Below, one piece after another: positions 51,318-59,172 of a stretch of 64,000 nt of DNA. The first letter of the stretch is position 1. Each line of letters opens with the position of its first letter. The stretch is from Clostridiales bacterium (GTDB taxonomy: Bacteria > Bacillota > Clostridia > Saccharofermentanales > Saccharofermentanaceae). The translations under genes were made by a program, and so were the position numbers. The notes beneath the pieces were generated by a model that saw only the letters and a list, made by a program, of their open reading frames with translations, ran no database searches and was not told the DNA's origin. The DNA lies in contig JAFZBN010000015.1 of assembly GCA_017561715.1 (NCBI GenBank), positions 186,001-250,000 of the forward strand, in the 5' to 3' direction.

Positions 51318-51944
51318 TCAGATCTTAATGCGCTGATAGTAAAAACAGGCAAGTTGCGTACGATCTCTAAGATCGAGTTTACTTAGGACGGAACTGATCA
51401 TGTTTCTGACGGTTCCTTCTCCGAGGAACATCTTCTGCGCGATCTCTTTATTGGAAAGGCCTTCGGCCACGAGCTCGACCAGTTCCCTTTCCTTCGGCGT
51501 GATGTCGAAATCTTCCCAGCGGAAGGATTCACTTCGGTTCAAAAGATCCGGAAGTCGCTCGACGATCTTGCCGCCGAATACGGTCTGTCCTTCCTGTACG
51601 GCATGGACCGCGGAAGCAAGTGACGCGCAGTCCTGCTTTAAGATGTAGCCTTTCGCGCCGACTTTGAGGGCGCGGTTAATGTACTCGTCATCGAGGAAAG
51701 TCGTAAGAAGAATCACCTTTGCCTTCGGATCGATCTTTAAGATCTCTGCCGTCGCGTCAAGGCCGTCCGTATCTTCCATACGGATATCCGAAAGCACGAC
51801 ATCCGGCTTCGCTTCCGGGTAAGCGGCAATTGCTTCTTTTCCGCTTCCGCACATGCTTACGACCTCAATGTCGCTATCCTGCTCCAGTATGATCTTTAAT
51901 GACTGATTTACGAGTGGATCGTCATCCACGATCATGATCCTCAT
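51318..51944 (-). CDS. NarL/LuxR-family response regulator
   Basis: 208 residues. The receiver has MRIMIVDDDPLVNQSLK, phospho-acceptor Asp in PDVVLSDIRMEDTDG and the Lys after GAKGYILK; the output is a LuxR HTH (ITPKERELVELVAEGLSNKEIAQKMFLGEGTVRNMISSVLSKLDLRDRTQLA). It overlaps the kinase by four bases (ATGA). By position it should regulate the ABC exporter genes at 53315-56655, like LnrK of Bacillus for LnrLMN. The likely target is the dyad at 56771-56788. Confidence 0.94.
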   Translation of the reverse strand: MRIMIVDDDPLVNQSLKIILEQDSDIEVVSMCGSGKEAIAAYPEAKPDVVLSDIRMEDTDGLDATAEILKIDPKAKVILLTTFLDDEYINRALKVGAKGYILKQDCASLASAVHAVQEGQTVFGGKIVERLPDLLNRSESFRWEDFDITPKERELVELVAEGLSNKEIAQKMFLGEGTVRNMISSVLSKLDLRDRTQLACFYYQRIKI

Positions 51945-53152
51945 TTTCTTTCCTCCGTTTTTCTGGGTATCGTTACCGTGATATGGAAACCGTCTTTCCC
52001 GCCTCGGATCGATGTTCGTCCGCCGCAGGAAACGGCTCTCGAGTTAATGTTATAAAGTCCGATCCCGTGCTCGCCTTCCAAAGCCGCAAAATCCGACGGA
52101 CGCGAAAGTTCCATCGGTTCGCATTTGCCGTTATCGGAAACCAGGATCCTCCAGAAAGTCACATTCTCAACGACTTCCAGACGCACCTTGTTGCCGTTAC
52201 TGTGCTTGGCGATATTCGTGACACCTTCCTTGAAGATGCCGAGGATCGCGCTCTTAACGTCATTCGGAACCGGAGATTCGATCGATGTACTGACCGTCAC
52301 GTCGAACTTGTCTTTGATCACGGATGCGACCTCGTGGATACCGATCGAAAGGTCGATCGAATCGTCGTGAAGCTCATGCACGCTTCTTCTGATATTCGTC
52401 ATCGCTTCATTTACAGTGCTGCTTACCGATTCCAGATATGGCTTGGTCTGCTCGTCCTTGTTGATGACCGAGATCGCCTGAAGTTGAACGACCGCACGCG
52501 TCAGCATATGTCCGACGTTATCATGGATCTCCCTGGCGATACGGTTTCTTTCCGCTAAGGTCGCGTTTCGCACCTGCATGTCCATGTTATGGGAGATCTC
52601 GTTTTTCAGCTGGAGCGACTTCTGCGCATCGTAGCGGACATCGTCAAACTTGTCGGTGAGCAGTGCTTTTTGCGTATTCATATAAGCGGTCTTCATGGCA
52701 AGAACAGCAGATACAACGATCAGGAAAACGGCCCAGTAATAGGTCGACACAACAGCACAAGCAATCAGTATCACGATCTTCAACCAGGTGATCTTTTTTG
52801 AAAAGATACCCGAAACGGACTCGCGCCTGTTCTTCTCTCGATGGAATTCCGTGAACGCTTTTTCGGAGCTTTCATCGGAAAAGAGCCCGTAGATACAGAT
52901 CGGGATAAGGACGCTCATCTCGGGAACGAAATACGCCAGAAGCCCGGATCCCACGGCAAGAACGATGCACACGATCTGGTTTCTTATGACTTCCACGACC
53001 ATGCCGATGATAAAGATGACAAGGATCGCGACGACTTCACGCGTTCCGATATCCGACGCCAAAGACAGACTGCCGTAAGATCCAGCGGAAAACAGGATCA
53101 ACGCCACAGAAAGGATCGCTATGATTGATTTGTCCAACAGTCTGTTAATCAT
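51941..53152 (-). CDS. NarL-type sensor histidine kinase
   Basis: 403 residues from the ATG at 53152. The N-terminal half has about six membrane segments (KSIIAILSVALILFSAGSYG, VVAILVIFIIGMVVEVI and others). HisKA_3 dimerisation helix AERNRIAREIHDNVGHMLTRAVVQLQ holds the phospho-acceptor His; the ATPase domain has KEGVTNIAKHSNG and DNGKCEPM, and GEHGIGLYNI. The frame is open 40 codons further, but that part is the hairpin region at 53175-53246. TATAAT ends about six bases before the ATG, so a promoter of its own would give an almost leaderless RNA. Fourth gene of the Lnr-like cluster. Confidence 0.9.
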   Translation of the reverse strand: MINRLLDKSIIAILSVALILFSAGSYGSLSLASDIGTREVVAILVIFIIGMVVEVIRNQIVCIVLAVGSGLLAYFVPEMSVLIPICIYGLFSDESSEKAFTEFHREKNRRESVSGIFSKKITWLKIVILIACAVVSTYYWAVFLIVVSAVLAMKTAYMNTQKALLTDKFDDVRYDAQKSLQLKNEISHNMDMQVRNATLAERNRIAREIHDNVGHMLTRAVVQLQAISVINKDEQTKPYLESVSSTVNEAMTNIRRSVHELHDDSIDLSIGIHEVASVIKDKFDVTVSTSIESPVPNDVKSAILGIFKEGVTNIAKHSNGNKVRLEVVENVTFWRILVSDNGKCEPMELSRPSDFAALEGEHGIGLYNINSRAVSCGGRTSIRGGKDGFHITVTIPRKTEERK

Positions 53153-53174
53153 ACGCCTATTATACTCCAAAAAT

Positions 53175-53246
53175 GGAAAACGCTTGTCGAACAGCGATTC
53201 CGCAGGGGCAAAGCCCCGAGGACCAGCTGAAGACAAGCGATTTTCC
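53175..53246 (-). terminator. long hairpin E1 with conserved internal loop
   Basis: On the minus strand the outer arms GGAAAATCGCTTGTC and GACAAGCGTTTTCC pair over 14 bp with one mismatch; the tip is GGGGC-TTT-GCCCC and the internal loop has TCCTC opposite TGCGGA. CCATTTTTGG follows. It lies between the ABC permease gene and the kinase gene. A sister element follows at 53251-53310. Confidence 0.65.
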
Positions 53247-53250
53247 TTTT

Positions 53251-53310
53251 GTGTGAGATTCCGCAGTGGCATGCCACGAGGAGCAGCACTAGGCTTGCAT
53301 GTCTCACTCT
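53251..53310 (-). repeat. hairpin E2, near-copy of E1
   Basis: Shares GATTCCGCAG (53257-53266) and CGAGGAGCAGC (53277-53287) on the plus strand with E1, 60-61 bases away, while the tip stem is GTGGC/GCCAC instead of GGGGC/GCCCC, a compensatory change. Outer stem GTGAGA/TCTCAC (53253-53258, 53302-53307). No T run follows, so it is not an obvious terminator. Confidence 0.65.
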
Positions 53311-53314
53311 GTTA

Positions 53315-54520
53315 TTAAACTGATTTACCCTGCTGGACTTTCTTGATCACAACGGAGATCATGATGAAAGCCAGACCGAAGAGGATCTGTACTCCGAAAG
53401 AGGAAAGGATCGAGGCGGTGCTGAAGGTGTAGTTCATACCGGAGCCGGCATAGATGGTGTTCAGTACTTTTCCCGTCCAGAAGAACGGCAGGAAGTGGGC
53501 GAATGTCTGTACTCCGCTGCTTAAGAAGTAGAACGGAACGAAGATGCCGCACAGGAAGCTCATGGAGAGTCCTACCGAGTTGCAGATGAGGCTCAGTGTG
53601 CCCGCGTTCAGGCGGAAGCAGGAGATCATGAGCGTGAATCCGCTGATATAGAAGGTCGTTGTGATCAGGTTCAGGACTACGACCCAGCCGTACTTTCTCA
53701 TCATGTCGGAAGATCCGGCATAGATGTAGCTGAAGATCGTATAGACGATCACGATACAGACCGCACAGGTCAGAAGTCCGAACATCTGCGACCAGGTCTT
53801 CTCTGTCGGCTTTACCGGAGCCGCGTCGATACGCATGGAGACTTCCTTCTTATTCGCGGAGATGATGACCGATGCGATCGACATTCCGAGGAGCCACAGG
53901 CAGATGAAGCAGAAGTACATGAGGATCATGTAGACCGCATACTCGCGGGCATTGGTGTGCTGGGCTTCTTTCTTCTCCGTAACGACACCGAAGGTGACCT
54001 CGGAAACGGTCGTCTCAAGTGCTTTTTCCACGGAAGCTTTATCATCCATGCCCATCGCGCGATAGCTCTTGTAGGTGTTTACGAAAGAGTCGATATCATT
54101 TACGAAGCTGAAGGTCTTACCAGAGACCTGGCTGTGCGACTGATATTCGAGGGATACATCCTCACCGGCTTCGATCTTCGCCTGGAAGCCTTCCGGTACT
54201 TCGATATAGTAATCGGAGATGGAGAAGTAGAGGATGTCGTTGATGCGCTCTTCGGAAGCGTTCGTGTCTTCTACACTGCCGTATTTTTCGATGAGCGTTC
54301 TTACGCCCTTGCTGAGTTCGCTGTTATCGTTATCACGGAAAAGCACTCCGAGGTTTTTATATTCTACGCTCTTTTCCGTCGCTGTATCTTCGTTCTTATC
54401 GACGATGCCCGGTGCGGCAAAGATCATAGCCGCGCCATAGACCACCATGATGACAGTCGCGATAATGATCGAGACCTTATTCGCTTTCAAAAGCTTGAAG
54501 AAATTCTTATAAAGCTGCAT
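53315..54520 (-). CDS. ABC exporter permease (LnrN/LnrM-like)
   Basis: 401 residues, ABC2_membrane_3 layout: one N-terminal membrane helix (VSIIIATVIMVVYGAAMIFA), a large outside domain of about 180 residues, then five helices at about 187-390 (VYMILMYFCFICLWLLGMSIASVII, VCIVIVYTIFSYIYAG, WVVVLNLITTTFYISGFTL, VGLSMSFLCGIFVPFYFL and FGVQILFGLAFIMISVVI). It forms an exporter with the second permease and the ATPase upstream. Its start lies in the last codons of that permease gene (14-base overlap). Elements E2 and E1 follow its stop. Confidence 0.9.
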   Translation of the reverse strand: MQLYKNFFKLLKANKVSIIIATVIMVVYGAAMIFAAPGIVDKNEDTATEKSVEYKNLGVLFRDNDNSELSKGVRTLIEKYGSVEDTNASEERINDILYFSISDYYIEVPEGFQAKIEAGEDVSLEYQSHSQVSGKTFSFVNDIDSFVNTYKSYRAMGMDDKASVEKALETTVSEVTFGVVTEKKEAQHTNAREYAVYMILMYFCFICLWLLGMSIASVIISANKKEVSMRIDAAPVKPTEKTWSQMFGLLTCAVCIVIVYTIFSYIYAGSSDMMRKYGWVVVLNLITTTFYISGFTLMISCFRLNAGTLSLICNSVGLSMSFLCGIFVPFYFLSSGVQTFAHFLPFFWTGKVLNTIYAGSGMNYTFSTASILSSFGVQILFGLAFIMISVVIKKVQQGKSV

Positions 54521-55697
54521 ACTTTTCTCTCCTTAATTTCATGATCGAGACCGTAAGGAATACGAGTGTCGCCACGAAGATCTTTACAAGGTTCATCCAG
54601 AATCCGTCAAGTGTCGGATAGTTGACCAGGCGGTAGAACGCGAAGTTCATGAGCGTCGCCGGATTGATCCTATTGACGATCGGGCAGGATTTCTCGAGAA
54701 GACCCGGGAGCATGACGATCATCTCACCGCTTAAGAAAACGGACAGCATGATGAATGCCGTGGCTTTGTTGTCTCTCGCGTTCTCATCTCCCTTGGCAAA
54801 GAGGCCGAAGCAGCAGCCGAGGCTCATGGAGAAGAGGTTTCCGATCAGTACGAATACGATGATCTCGAAAAGGCGGTTTCCGACCGGAATATTGAAGAAC
54901 TTATTCATCGCGAAAAGTTCGAAGAATGTGATCACGCATGCAAGTGCGTATCTTGCGAAGAATGCAGACAGCAGGATCTTCGACTTTTTCGTCGGGGATA
55001 CGCTCGTTCTCATTCCCGATCCGCTCAAATTGCCCTGGATGTCGAACACGGTGTGGATACCGGAGGTTACGTTAAAGAACATTCCCATAACGATCGTGCT
55101 GTAGAAATACCACATGTACACATTCGCGGAAGAACCATCATCACCAAGATAGGTGGTCTTGGCCTTCATAACCGGAACGGACTCCGAAATGCTCGCCAGA
55201 ACGATCTCGATCTTGTCCGGGGCCGTCATCGCGGCATCCTTCATGATCATGTAGTTTCTTCTGTAGGACTCGACAACGGATCTTGCGACCATCAATGTTG
55301 TCATGTTCGCGCCGTCACCGACCTTAACGTCGATCTTCTCGTTTTCACCGTCTACCAGATAGATGACTTCGATCTCTTTATCGAGGATCTTCTTCTCGGC
55401 TTCTTCAAGAGAAGCACTGTCGACGAGTTCAACGATCGCGTGGTTATATCCCATGTTTCCGGACTTAACGGTCTCGGCATCTGCCAGGTTCGTAAGTACC
55501 GTTACGAATTCTTCTGAAAAAGCACTTTCGCTTTCTACGATCACACTGCTCTTTACCGGATCAAAGTCCACTTCGCCTTTCGCGGGGCCCATGAACGTTA
55601 CGTTGAAGCAGAGCATCAGAAGGAGCGGAAAGGCCAGTGACCAGAAGACAAAGCCTTTGTCGCGCAAGGTCTTTTTTAGATAATATGTAAACATCAT
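54507..55697 (-). CDS. ABC exporter permease (LnrM-like)
   Basis: 396 residues with the same layout as the next gene: an N-terminal helix (FVFWSLAFPLLLMLCFNVTF), an outside domain, and about five membrane helices from residue 210 (NVYMWYFYSTIVMGMFFNVTSGI, then FARYALACVITFFELFAMNKF and others). The two permeases probably form a heterodimer with two copies of the ATPase. GGGAGG lies nine bases before the ATG at 55697; the frame is open ten codons further. The cytoplasmic NLSGSGMRTSVSPTKKSKIL loop is typical for ABC-2 permeases. Confidence 0.9.
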   Translation of the reverse strand: MMFTYYLKKTLRDKGFVFWSLAFPLLLMLCFNVTFMGPAKGEVDFDPVKSSVIVESESAFSEEFVTVLTNLADAETVKSGNMGYNHAIVELVDSASLEEAEKKILDKEIEVIYLVDGENEKIDVKVGDGANMTTLMVARSVVESYRRNYMIMKDAAMTAPDKIEIVLASISESVPVMKAKTTYLGDDGSSANVYMWYFYSTIVMGMFFNVTSGIHTVFDIQGNLSGSGMRTSVSPTKKSKILLSAFFARYALACVITFFELFAMNKFFNIPVGNRLFEIIVFVLIGNLFSMSLGCCFGLFAKGDENARDNKATAFIMLSVFLSGEMIVMLPGLLEKSCPIVNRINPATLMNFAFYRLVNYPTLDGFWMNLVKIFVATLVFLTVSIMKLRREKYAAL

Positions 55698-55716
55698 TTT
55701 CCGGTTCCTCCCAAAA

Positions 55717-56655
55717 TCAATCGTCACGCAGTTCTTTTCCCGTAAGTTCGAGGAAAACGTCGTTGAGAGTCGGCTGCTCGGAGTATACGTTCTTCATCTT
55801 GTAGCCCTTCTCTTCGAGGACCTTGATGACTTCTACTACATTGTTGCCCTTGCCGGCTTCGACCTTTAAGTGCTTGCCGTCGTAATCCACACTGAAGATA
55901 TTCTCGAGGTTCTTGATCTTTTCGAGATCTTCATCCGTGATCCCCTTCACGGAGATCTTGATCATCTCGCTCTTTTTGATCATGCTCTTGAGCTTATCTA
56001 CGGAACCTTCCGCGATCAGCTGGCCCTTGTCGATGATGATGACTCTGTCCGCGAGCTGCTCGACTTCTTCCATGTAGTGGGAAGTGTAGATGATCGTCGC
56101 GCCCTTTTCTCTTAACTCTTCGATACCCTCGAGGATCTTGTTTCGGCTCTGCGGGTCAACCGCGACTGTCGGCTCATCGAAAAAGATGATCTTCGGATTA
56201 TGCGCGATACCGCAGGCGATGTTCAGTCTTCTCTTAAGACCTCCGGAGAGCTTCTTCGGACGGAACTTCTTAAACTCGTTAAGTCCGACGAAGTCGATCG
56301 CTTCCTGAACTTTCTTTTTTCTTTCTTCTTTGTCTTTGATGTAAAGACCGCAGAAGAAATCGATATTCTCATAAACTGTCAGTTCTTCAAAAACGGAAAC
56401 TTCCTGTGGTACTACACCGATCTGGCTCTTGATATCATATGCCTTCGGGCTCATTTCCTTTCCCATGATCGTGATCGTTCCCTTGTCAAACTCGAGAAGC
56501 GACAGGATACAGTTGATAGTCGTTGACTTACCGGAGCCGTTTGGTCCGAGGAGACCTAAGATCTCGCCTTCGTTGACCGACATACTGAAATTGTCGACAG
56601 CGATCAGTTCTTTATAGCGCTTTACCAGTCCGTCTACTTTAATGATCTCACTCAT
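55717..56655 (-). CDS. ABC exporter ATP-binding protein (LnrL-like)
   Basis: 312 residues: Walker A GPNGSGKST, Q-loop VVPQEVSVFEELTVYEN, signature LSGGLKRR, Walker B IIFFDEPTVAVDPQ and the switch His in YTSHYMEEVEQLADRVII, then a C-terminal domain of about 90 residues. Order and content (ATPase, two ABC-2 permeases, HisKA_3 kinase, NarL-type regulator) match the linearmycin-resistance locus lnrJKLMN of Bacillus, although in another gene order; the substrate here is unknown. First gene of the operon, downstream of the dyad at 56771-56788. Confidence 0.93.
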   Translation of the reverse strand: MSEIIKVDGLVKRYKELIAVDNFSMSVNEGEILGLLGPNGSGKSTTINCILSLLEFDKGTITIMGKEMSPKAYDIKSQIGVVPQEVSVFEELTVYENIDFFCGLYIKDKEERKKKVQEAIDFVGLNEFKKFRPKKLSGGLKRRLNIACGIAHNPKIIFFDEPTVAVDPQSRNKILEGIEELREKGATIIYTSHYMEEVEQLADRVIIIDKGQLIAEGSVDKLKSMIKKSEMIKISVKGITDEDLEKIKNLENIFSVDYDGKHLKVEAGKGNNVVEVIKVLEEKGYKMKNVYSEQPTLNDVFLELTGKELRDD

Positions 56656-56770
56656 TTTCTTTTCCTCATTTCCTAGTATGTGTTTTCTTTTCGGGCACTG
56701 CCCGCTTCTTTCATGAGACCATTATTCCATAACCACATGTCATGGTGTTAGTGAAAAGCATCACATAAGG

Positions 56771-56788
56771 ACATGACAAATGTCATGT
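56771..56788. promoter_or_regulatory. perfect dyad ACATGACA-AA-TGTCATGT, putative regulator site
   Basis: Eight-bp arms with a two-base centre, about 115 bases before the ABC ATPase start. A further ATGTCATG lies at 56737-56746. It fits a binding site for the NarL-type response regulator of the cluster, or for another dimeric regulator. Confidence 0.5.
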
Positions 56789-56803
56789 TAAATAATCCGG
56801 ACA

Positions 56804-56879
56804 AATTGAAAAGTTCCCCGGAACATGTCCATGCATCTCTCAATTGAAAAGTTCCCCGGAACATGTCCATGCATCTCTC
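56804..56879. repeat. tandem duplication, unit 38 bp
   Basis: Two identical 38-bp copies (56804-56841, 56842-56879). Each contains AGTTCCCCGGAA (56812-56823, 56850-56861), which can pair with TTCCGGGGAACT at 56890-56901; only one partner arm exists. The duplication therefore repeats half of a terminator stem. Confidence 0.9.
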
Positions 56880-56901
56880 ATCGGATACATTCCGGGGAAC
56901 T
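56842..56901 (-). terminator. terminator of the AraC-GGDEF gene
   Basis: A 12-bp stem (56850-56861 with 56890-56901) with a 28-base loop; the minus strand continues TTTTCAATT. The second copy of the 3' arm (56812-56823) gives an alternative, longer hairpin with the same tail. Confidence 0.7.
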
Positions 56902-56930
56902 GTGTTTCTTAAATATCAGGATCGAAGAAC

Positions 56931-57728
56931 TTACTTACTGGACGCGATCGCTTCCCAAAGCGCCGTGAAAAGTTCATTGTAGCGGACGGTCTTTCTTCCG
57001 AGCTGTACGATACTTCCGTAAAGGGAAAGCGGGATATCCTTACCTTCGAAGTTTATGCACTCCCCGTTTCTTTCGAGAAGCTTGTTCATCTTCGCGCGGG
57101 CGGCTTCTTCGTCCGTGCTGTTTGTCAGGATCACGAACTCATCTCCGCCGATACGGAAAACGATATCGTCTTCCTCCGCGACCGCTTCCATACGGTTCAT
57201 GGATTCTAAGATCGCAAGGTCACCCGCTTTTCGCGAGATATCGTTGATCGGGATGAGGTTTCGGATATCGGCGCAGACGAACCAGCAGTCCTTGCGCGTC
57301 TGAAACAGGTCATAAAGGTCACTAATGTCGAATTTGGTCGTTTTCATAAGATCATCTCCTTCTACCGAAGACGTACTCATCTTCGGGAACAGTTCCGGTG
57401 ACCGCTTATTACTGCGGTAATCGGAAGGCAGTTGGTTCCATACCTGTCGAAAAGCTCTGGTAAAGGCTTCATTACTGGAATAGCCGTACATGACCGCGAT
57501 ATCCAGAACACTTAGATCAGGCCGCTCGACAAGTGCTTTTCCCGCATGAGTCATACGACGGCGTATAAGGTAATCTCGAACCGAGATGTGATACACACAC
57601 CGGAAAAGCTTTTCGAGGGAGGAACGGGAGCAGTAGCACGCAGACGCGATATCTTCGGTATGGATATCTTCCGAGATATGCTGTTCGATATATTCCAGAA
57701 CATTTGCCAGAAGTGCGAGCTTACTCAT
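56931..57728 (-). CDS. AraC-type HTH fused to a GGDEF domain
   Basis: 265 residues. Residues 1-105 are an AraC DNA-binding domain (HISEDIHTEDIASACYCSRSSLEKLFRCVYH and LSVLDIAVMYGYSSNEAFTRAFRQVWNQLPSDYR). After a linker, residues 135-262 form a small GGDEF domain: metal-site region VCADIRNLIPINDI, and the intact motif RIGGDEFVIL at 192-201. GGDEF enzymes make cyclic di-GMP, so this would be a transcription factor with a cyclase, or a nucleotide-sensing, domain. The GGDEF domain is short and its strand order is simple, so activity is uncertain. AAGGAGG precedes the ATG and an extended -10 (TGCTATACT) lies upstream near 57765. Divergent from the lipoprotein gene. Confidence 0.88.
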   Translation of the reverse strand: MSKLALLANVLEYIEQHISEDIHTEDIASACYCSRSSLEKLFRCVYHISVRDYLIRRRMTHAGKALVERPDLSVLDIAVMYGYSSNEAFTRAFRQVWNQLPSDYRSNKRSPELFPKMSTSSVEGDDLMKTTKFDISDLYDLFQTRKDCWFVCADIRNLIPINDISRKAGDLAILESMNRMEAVAEEDDIVFRIGGDEFVILTNSTDEEAARAKMNKLLERNGECINFEGKDIPLSLYGSIVQLGRKTVRYNELFTALWEAIASSK

Positions 57729-57896
57729 GGTGCCTCCTTCTTTTGAAGATCGATCTTAATTCAAGTATAGCAGACCGGATATTTGCGGCTTGATATTTTG
57801 AGTAATCCTTCCCGTTAATCTGTTTTCATTTTCGAAATAGTTTGGAAAAAGCCGATTGGTACGATGAGCATATACAGTTACAAGGGGGACAAATCT

Positions 57897-59081
57897 ATGA
57901 AAGGAAATCACAGACTAAGAAAGCTCACCACATATCTGGTGGCTTCTGCCATGATATTCAGTTTATGCGCCTGCGGGAAAAGCTCCGATAAAACGGATGA
58001 TACTTCCGATACGGCCATAACGGAGAACCTTCCGGAAAGTAATCTTCCGGATCCGAACGCCGTGGATTCTCTTCCCGAAAACAGCGAGATCTTAAAGGAA
58101 GCGCCGGAAGTATACACGAACGCGGTCCTCGTTTCGATCAACCCGTCGTTCATGCTCTACACGAACGAGAGAAACGAGGTATTCACCTTTAAGCCGATGA
58201 ACAAAGACGCGGAGAGCCTTATGGATTCGGTGATGCTCGAAGGAAGAACGATCCAGGACGGCATCTCCGATATCGTTAATGTATGTATCGACCGCGGATT
58301 CCTAAAAGATGACGGTGTCGTCAACGTCACGATCATCAGCAGTAACGGTGCCGCGGAAGACGCGGAGAGAATGATCGGCGATATCGAGCAGCGCATCGTA
58401 AACATCGCCAGGGAAAGAGACATCAACATCTCTACCGCCCCGAAGATCGATGAAGAAGTCGTTTTTGTCGAGCACCAGCCGGGTCCGAATGATCCGAATA
58501 ATCCGGGAGATCCCGGCCAGCCCGGCGATCCAAACCAACCCGGCGATCCGAACACACCGGGTGATCCCGATCCGAATAACCCGCCACCGGATCCGAATAC
58601 CCCGGGCGATCCCGATCCGAACAACAACGGAGGAAATAACGGAGGAAACGGCGGAGGCAATAACGGCGGCGACGGTAAAAAAGTCGAAGGATGTCCGGTC
58701 TGTCAGGGCACCGGAATCTGTGACAGATGCAACCAAACCGGCAAGGTTAGGTGCGATGTCTGCAAAGGCGCGGGAACACTTCCCTGCCACCTCGGAGATT
58801 GTGATCACGGCTACCAGAAGTGCCCGTGTGATAACGGAAAATGCCATAAGTGCGGTGGTACCGGAACAAGCGACAACGGTCAATCGTGCGATGCCTGCGA
58901 CGGCTCCGGTAAACACAGAGAATGCGGCGGAACCGGAAAGGTCACCTGCTTCAACTGCAACGGTACGGGAGTTGAACAGTGTAACGAATGTCAGGGCACG
59001 GGCCTTGAAGAATGTCAGGGATGCCACGGAACACTGAAGTGTTCGGCCTGCGACGGTACGGGCATCAATCAGCACAAGTAA
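57897..59081 (+). CDS. lipoprotein with RsgI-like middle domain and Cys-rich DnaJ-like region
   Basis: 394 residues. The N-terminus ends in LCACG, a lipobox with Cys26. Residues 76-150 resemble the middle domain of RsgI anti-sigma factors: VLVSINPSFMLYTNERNEVFTF, then a helix GRTIQDGISDIVNVCIDRG; Asn82-Pro83 lies at the site where RsgI proteins self-cleave. Residues 194-245 are Pro/Asn/Gly/Asp repeats (PGDPNQPGDPNTP), then a Gly/Asn linker. Residues 266-390 carry about eight CxxCxGTG repeats as in the DnaJ zinc finger. No sigma-factor-binding domain or membrane helix is present. It may be a surface sensor or metal-dependent scaffold. AAGGGGG precedes the ATG at 57897; the terminator at 59118 follows. 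Confidence 0.82.
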   Translation: MKGNHRLRKLTTYLVASAMIFSLCACGKSSDKTDDTSDTAITENLPESNLPDPNAVDSLPENSEILKEAPEVYTNAVLVSINPSFMLYTNERNEVFTFKPMNKDAESLMDSVMLEGRTIQDGISDIVNVCIDRGFLKDDGVVNVTIISSNGAAEDAERMIGDIEQRIVNIARERDINISTAPKIDEEVVFVEHQPGPNDPNNPGDPGQPGDPNQPGDPNTPGDPDPNNPPPDPNTPGDPDPNNNGGNNGGNGGGNNGGDGKKVEGCPVCQGTGICDRCNQTGKVRCDVCKGAGTLPCHLGDCDHGYQKCPCDNGKCHKCGGTGTSDNGQSCDACDGSGKHRECGGTGKVTCFNCNGTGVEQCNECQGTGLEECQGCHGTLKCSACDGTGINQHK

Positions 59082-59117
59082 CATTATCGCCTGAATGCCG
59101 ATAGATTTGATTATATA

Positions 59118-59156
59118 AAACGGCCGCGAAGTATTCTTCTCGCGGCCGTTTCGTCT
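59118..59156 (+). terminator. rho-independent terminator
   Basis: AAACGGCCGCGA (59118-59129) pairs with TCGCGGCCGTTT (59140-59151), ten-base loop, then CGTCTTAT. It separates the lipoprotein gene from the GGDEF gene. Confidence 0.9.
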
Positions 59157-59172
59157 TATAATGTAGGTAATC

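Noticed and set aside
58480..58680. CRISPR-like or minisatellite repeat
   Set aside because: The repeats are codon-based (Pro-Gly-Asp-Pro-Asn) within a reading frame, irregular, and without spacers.
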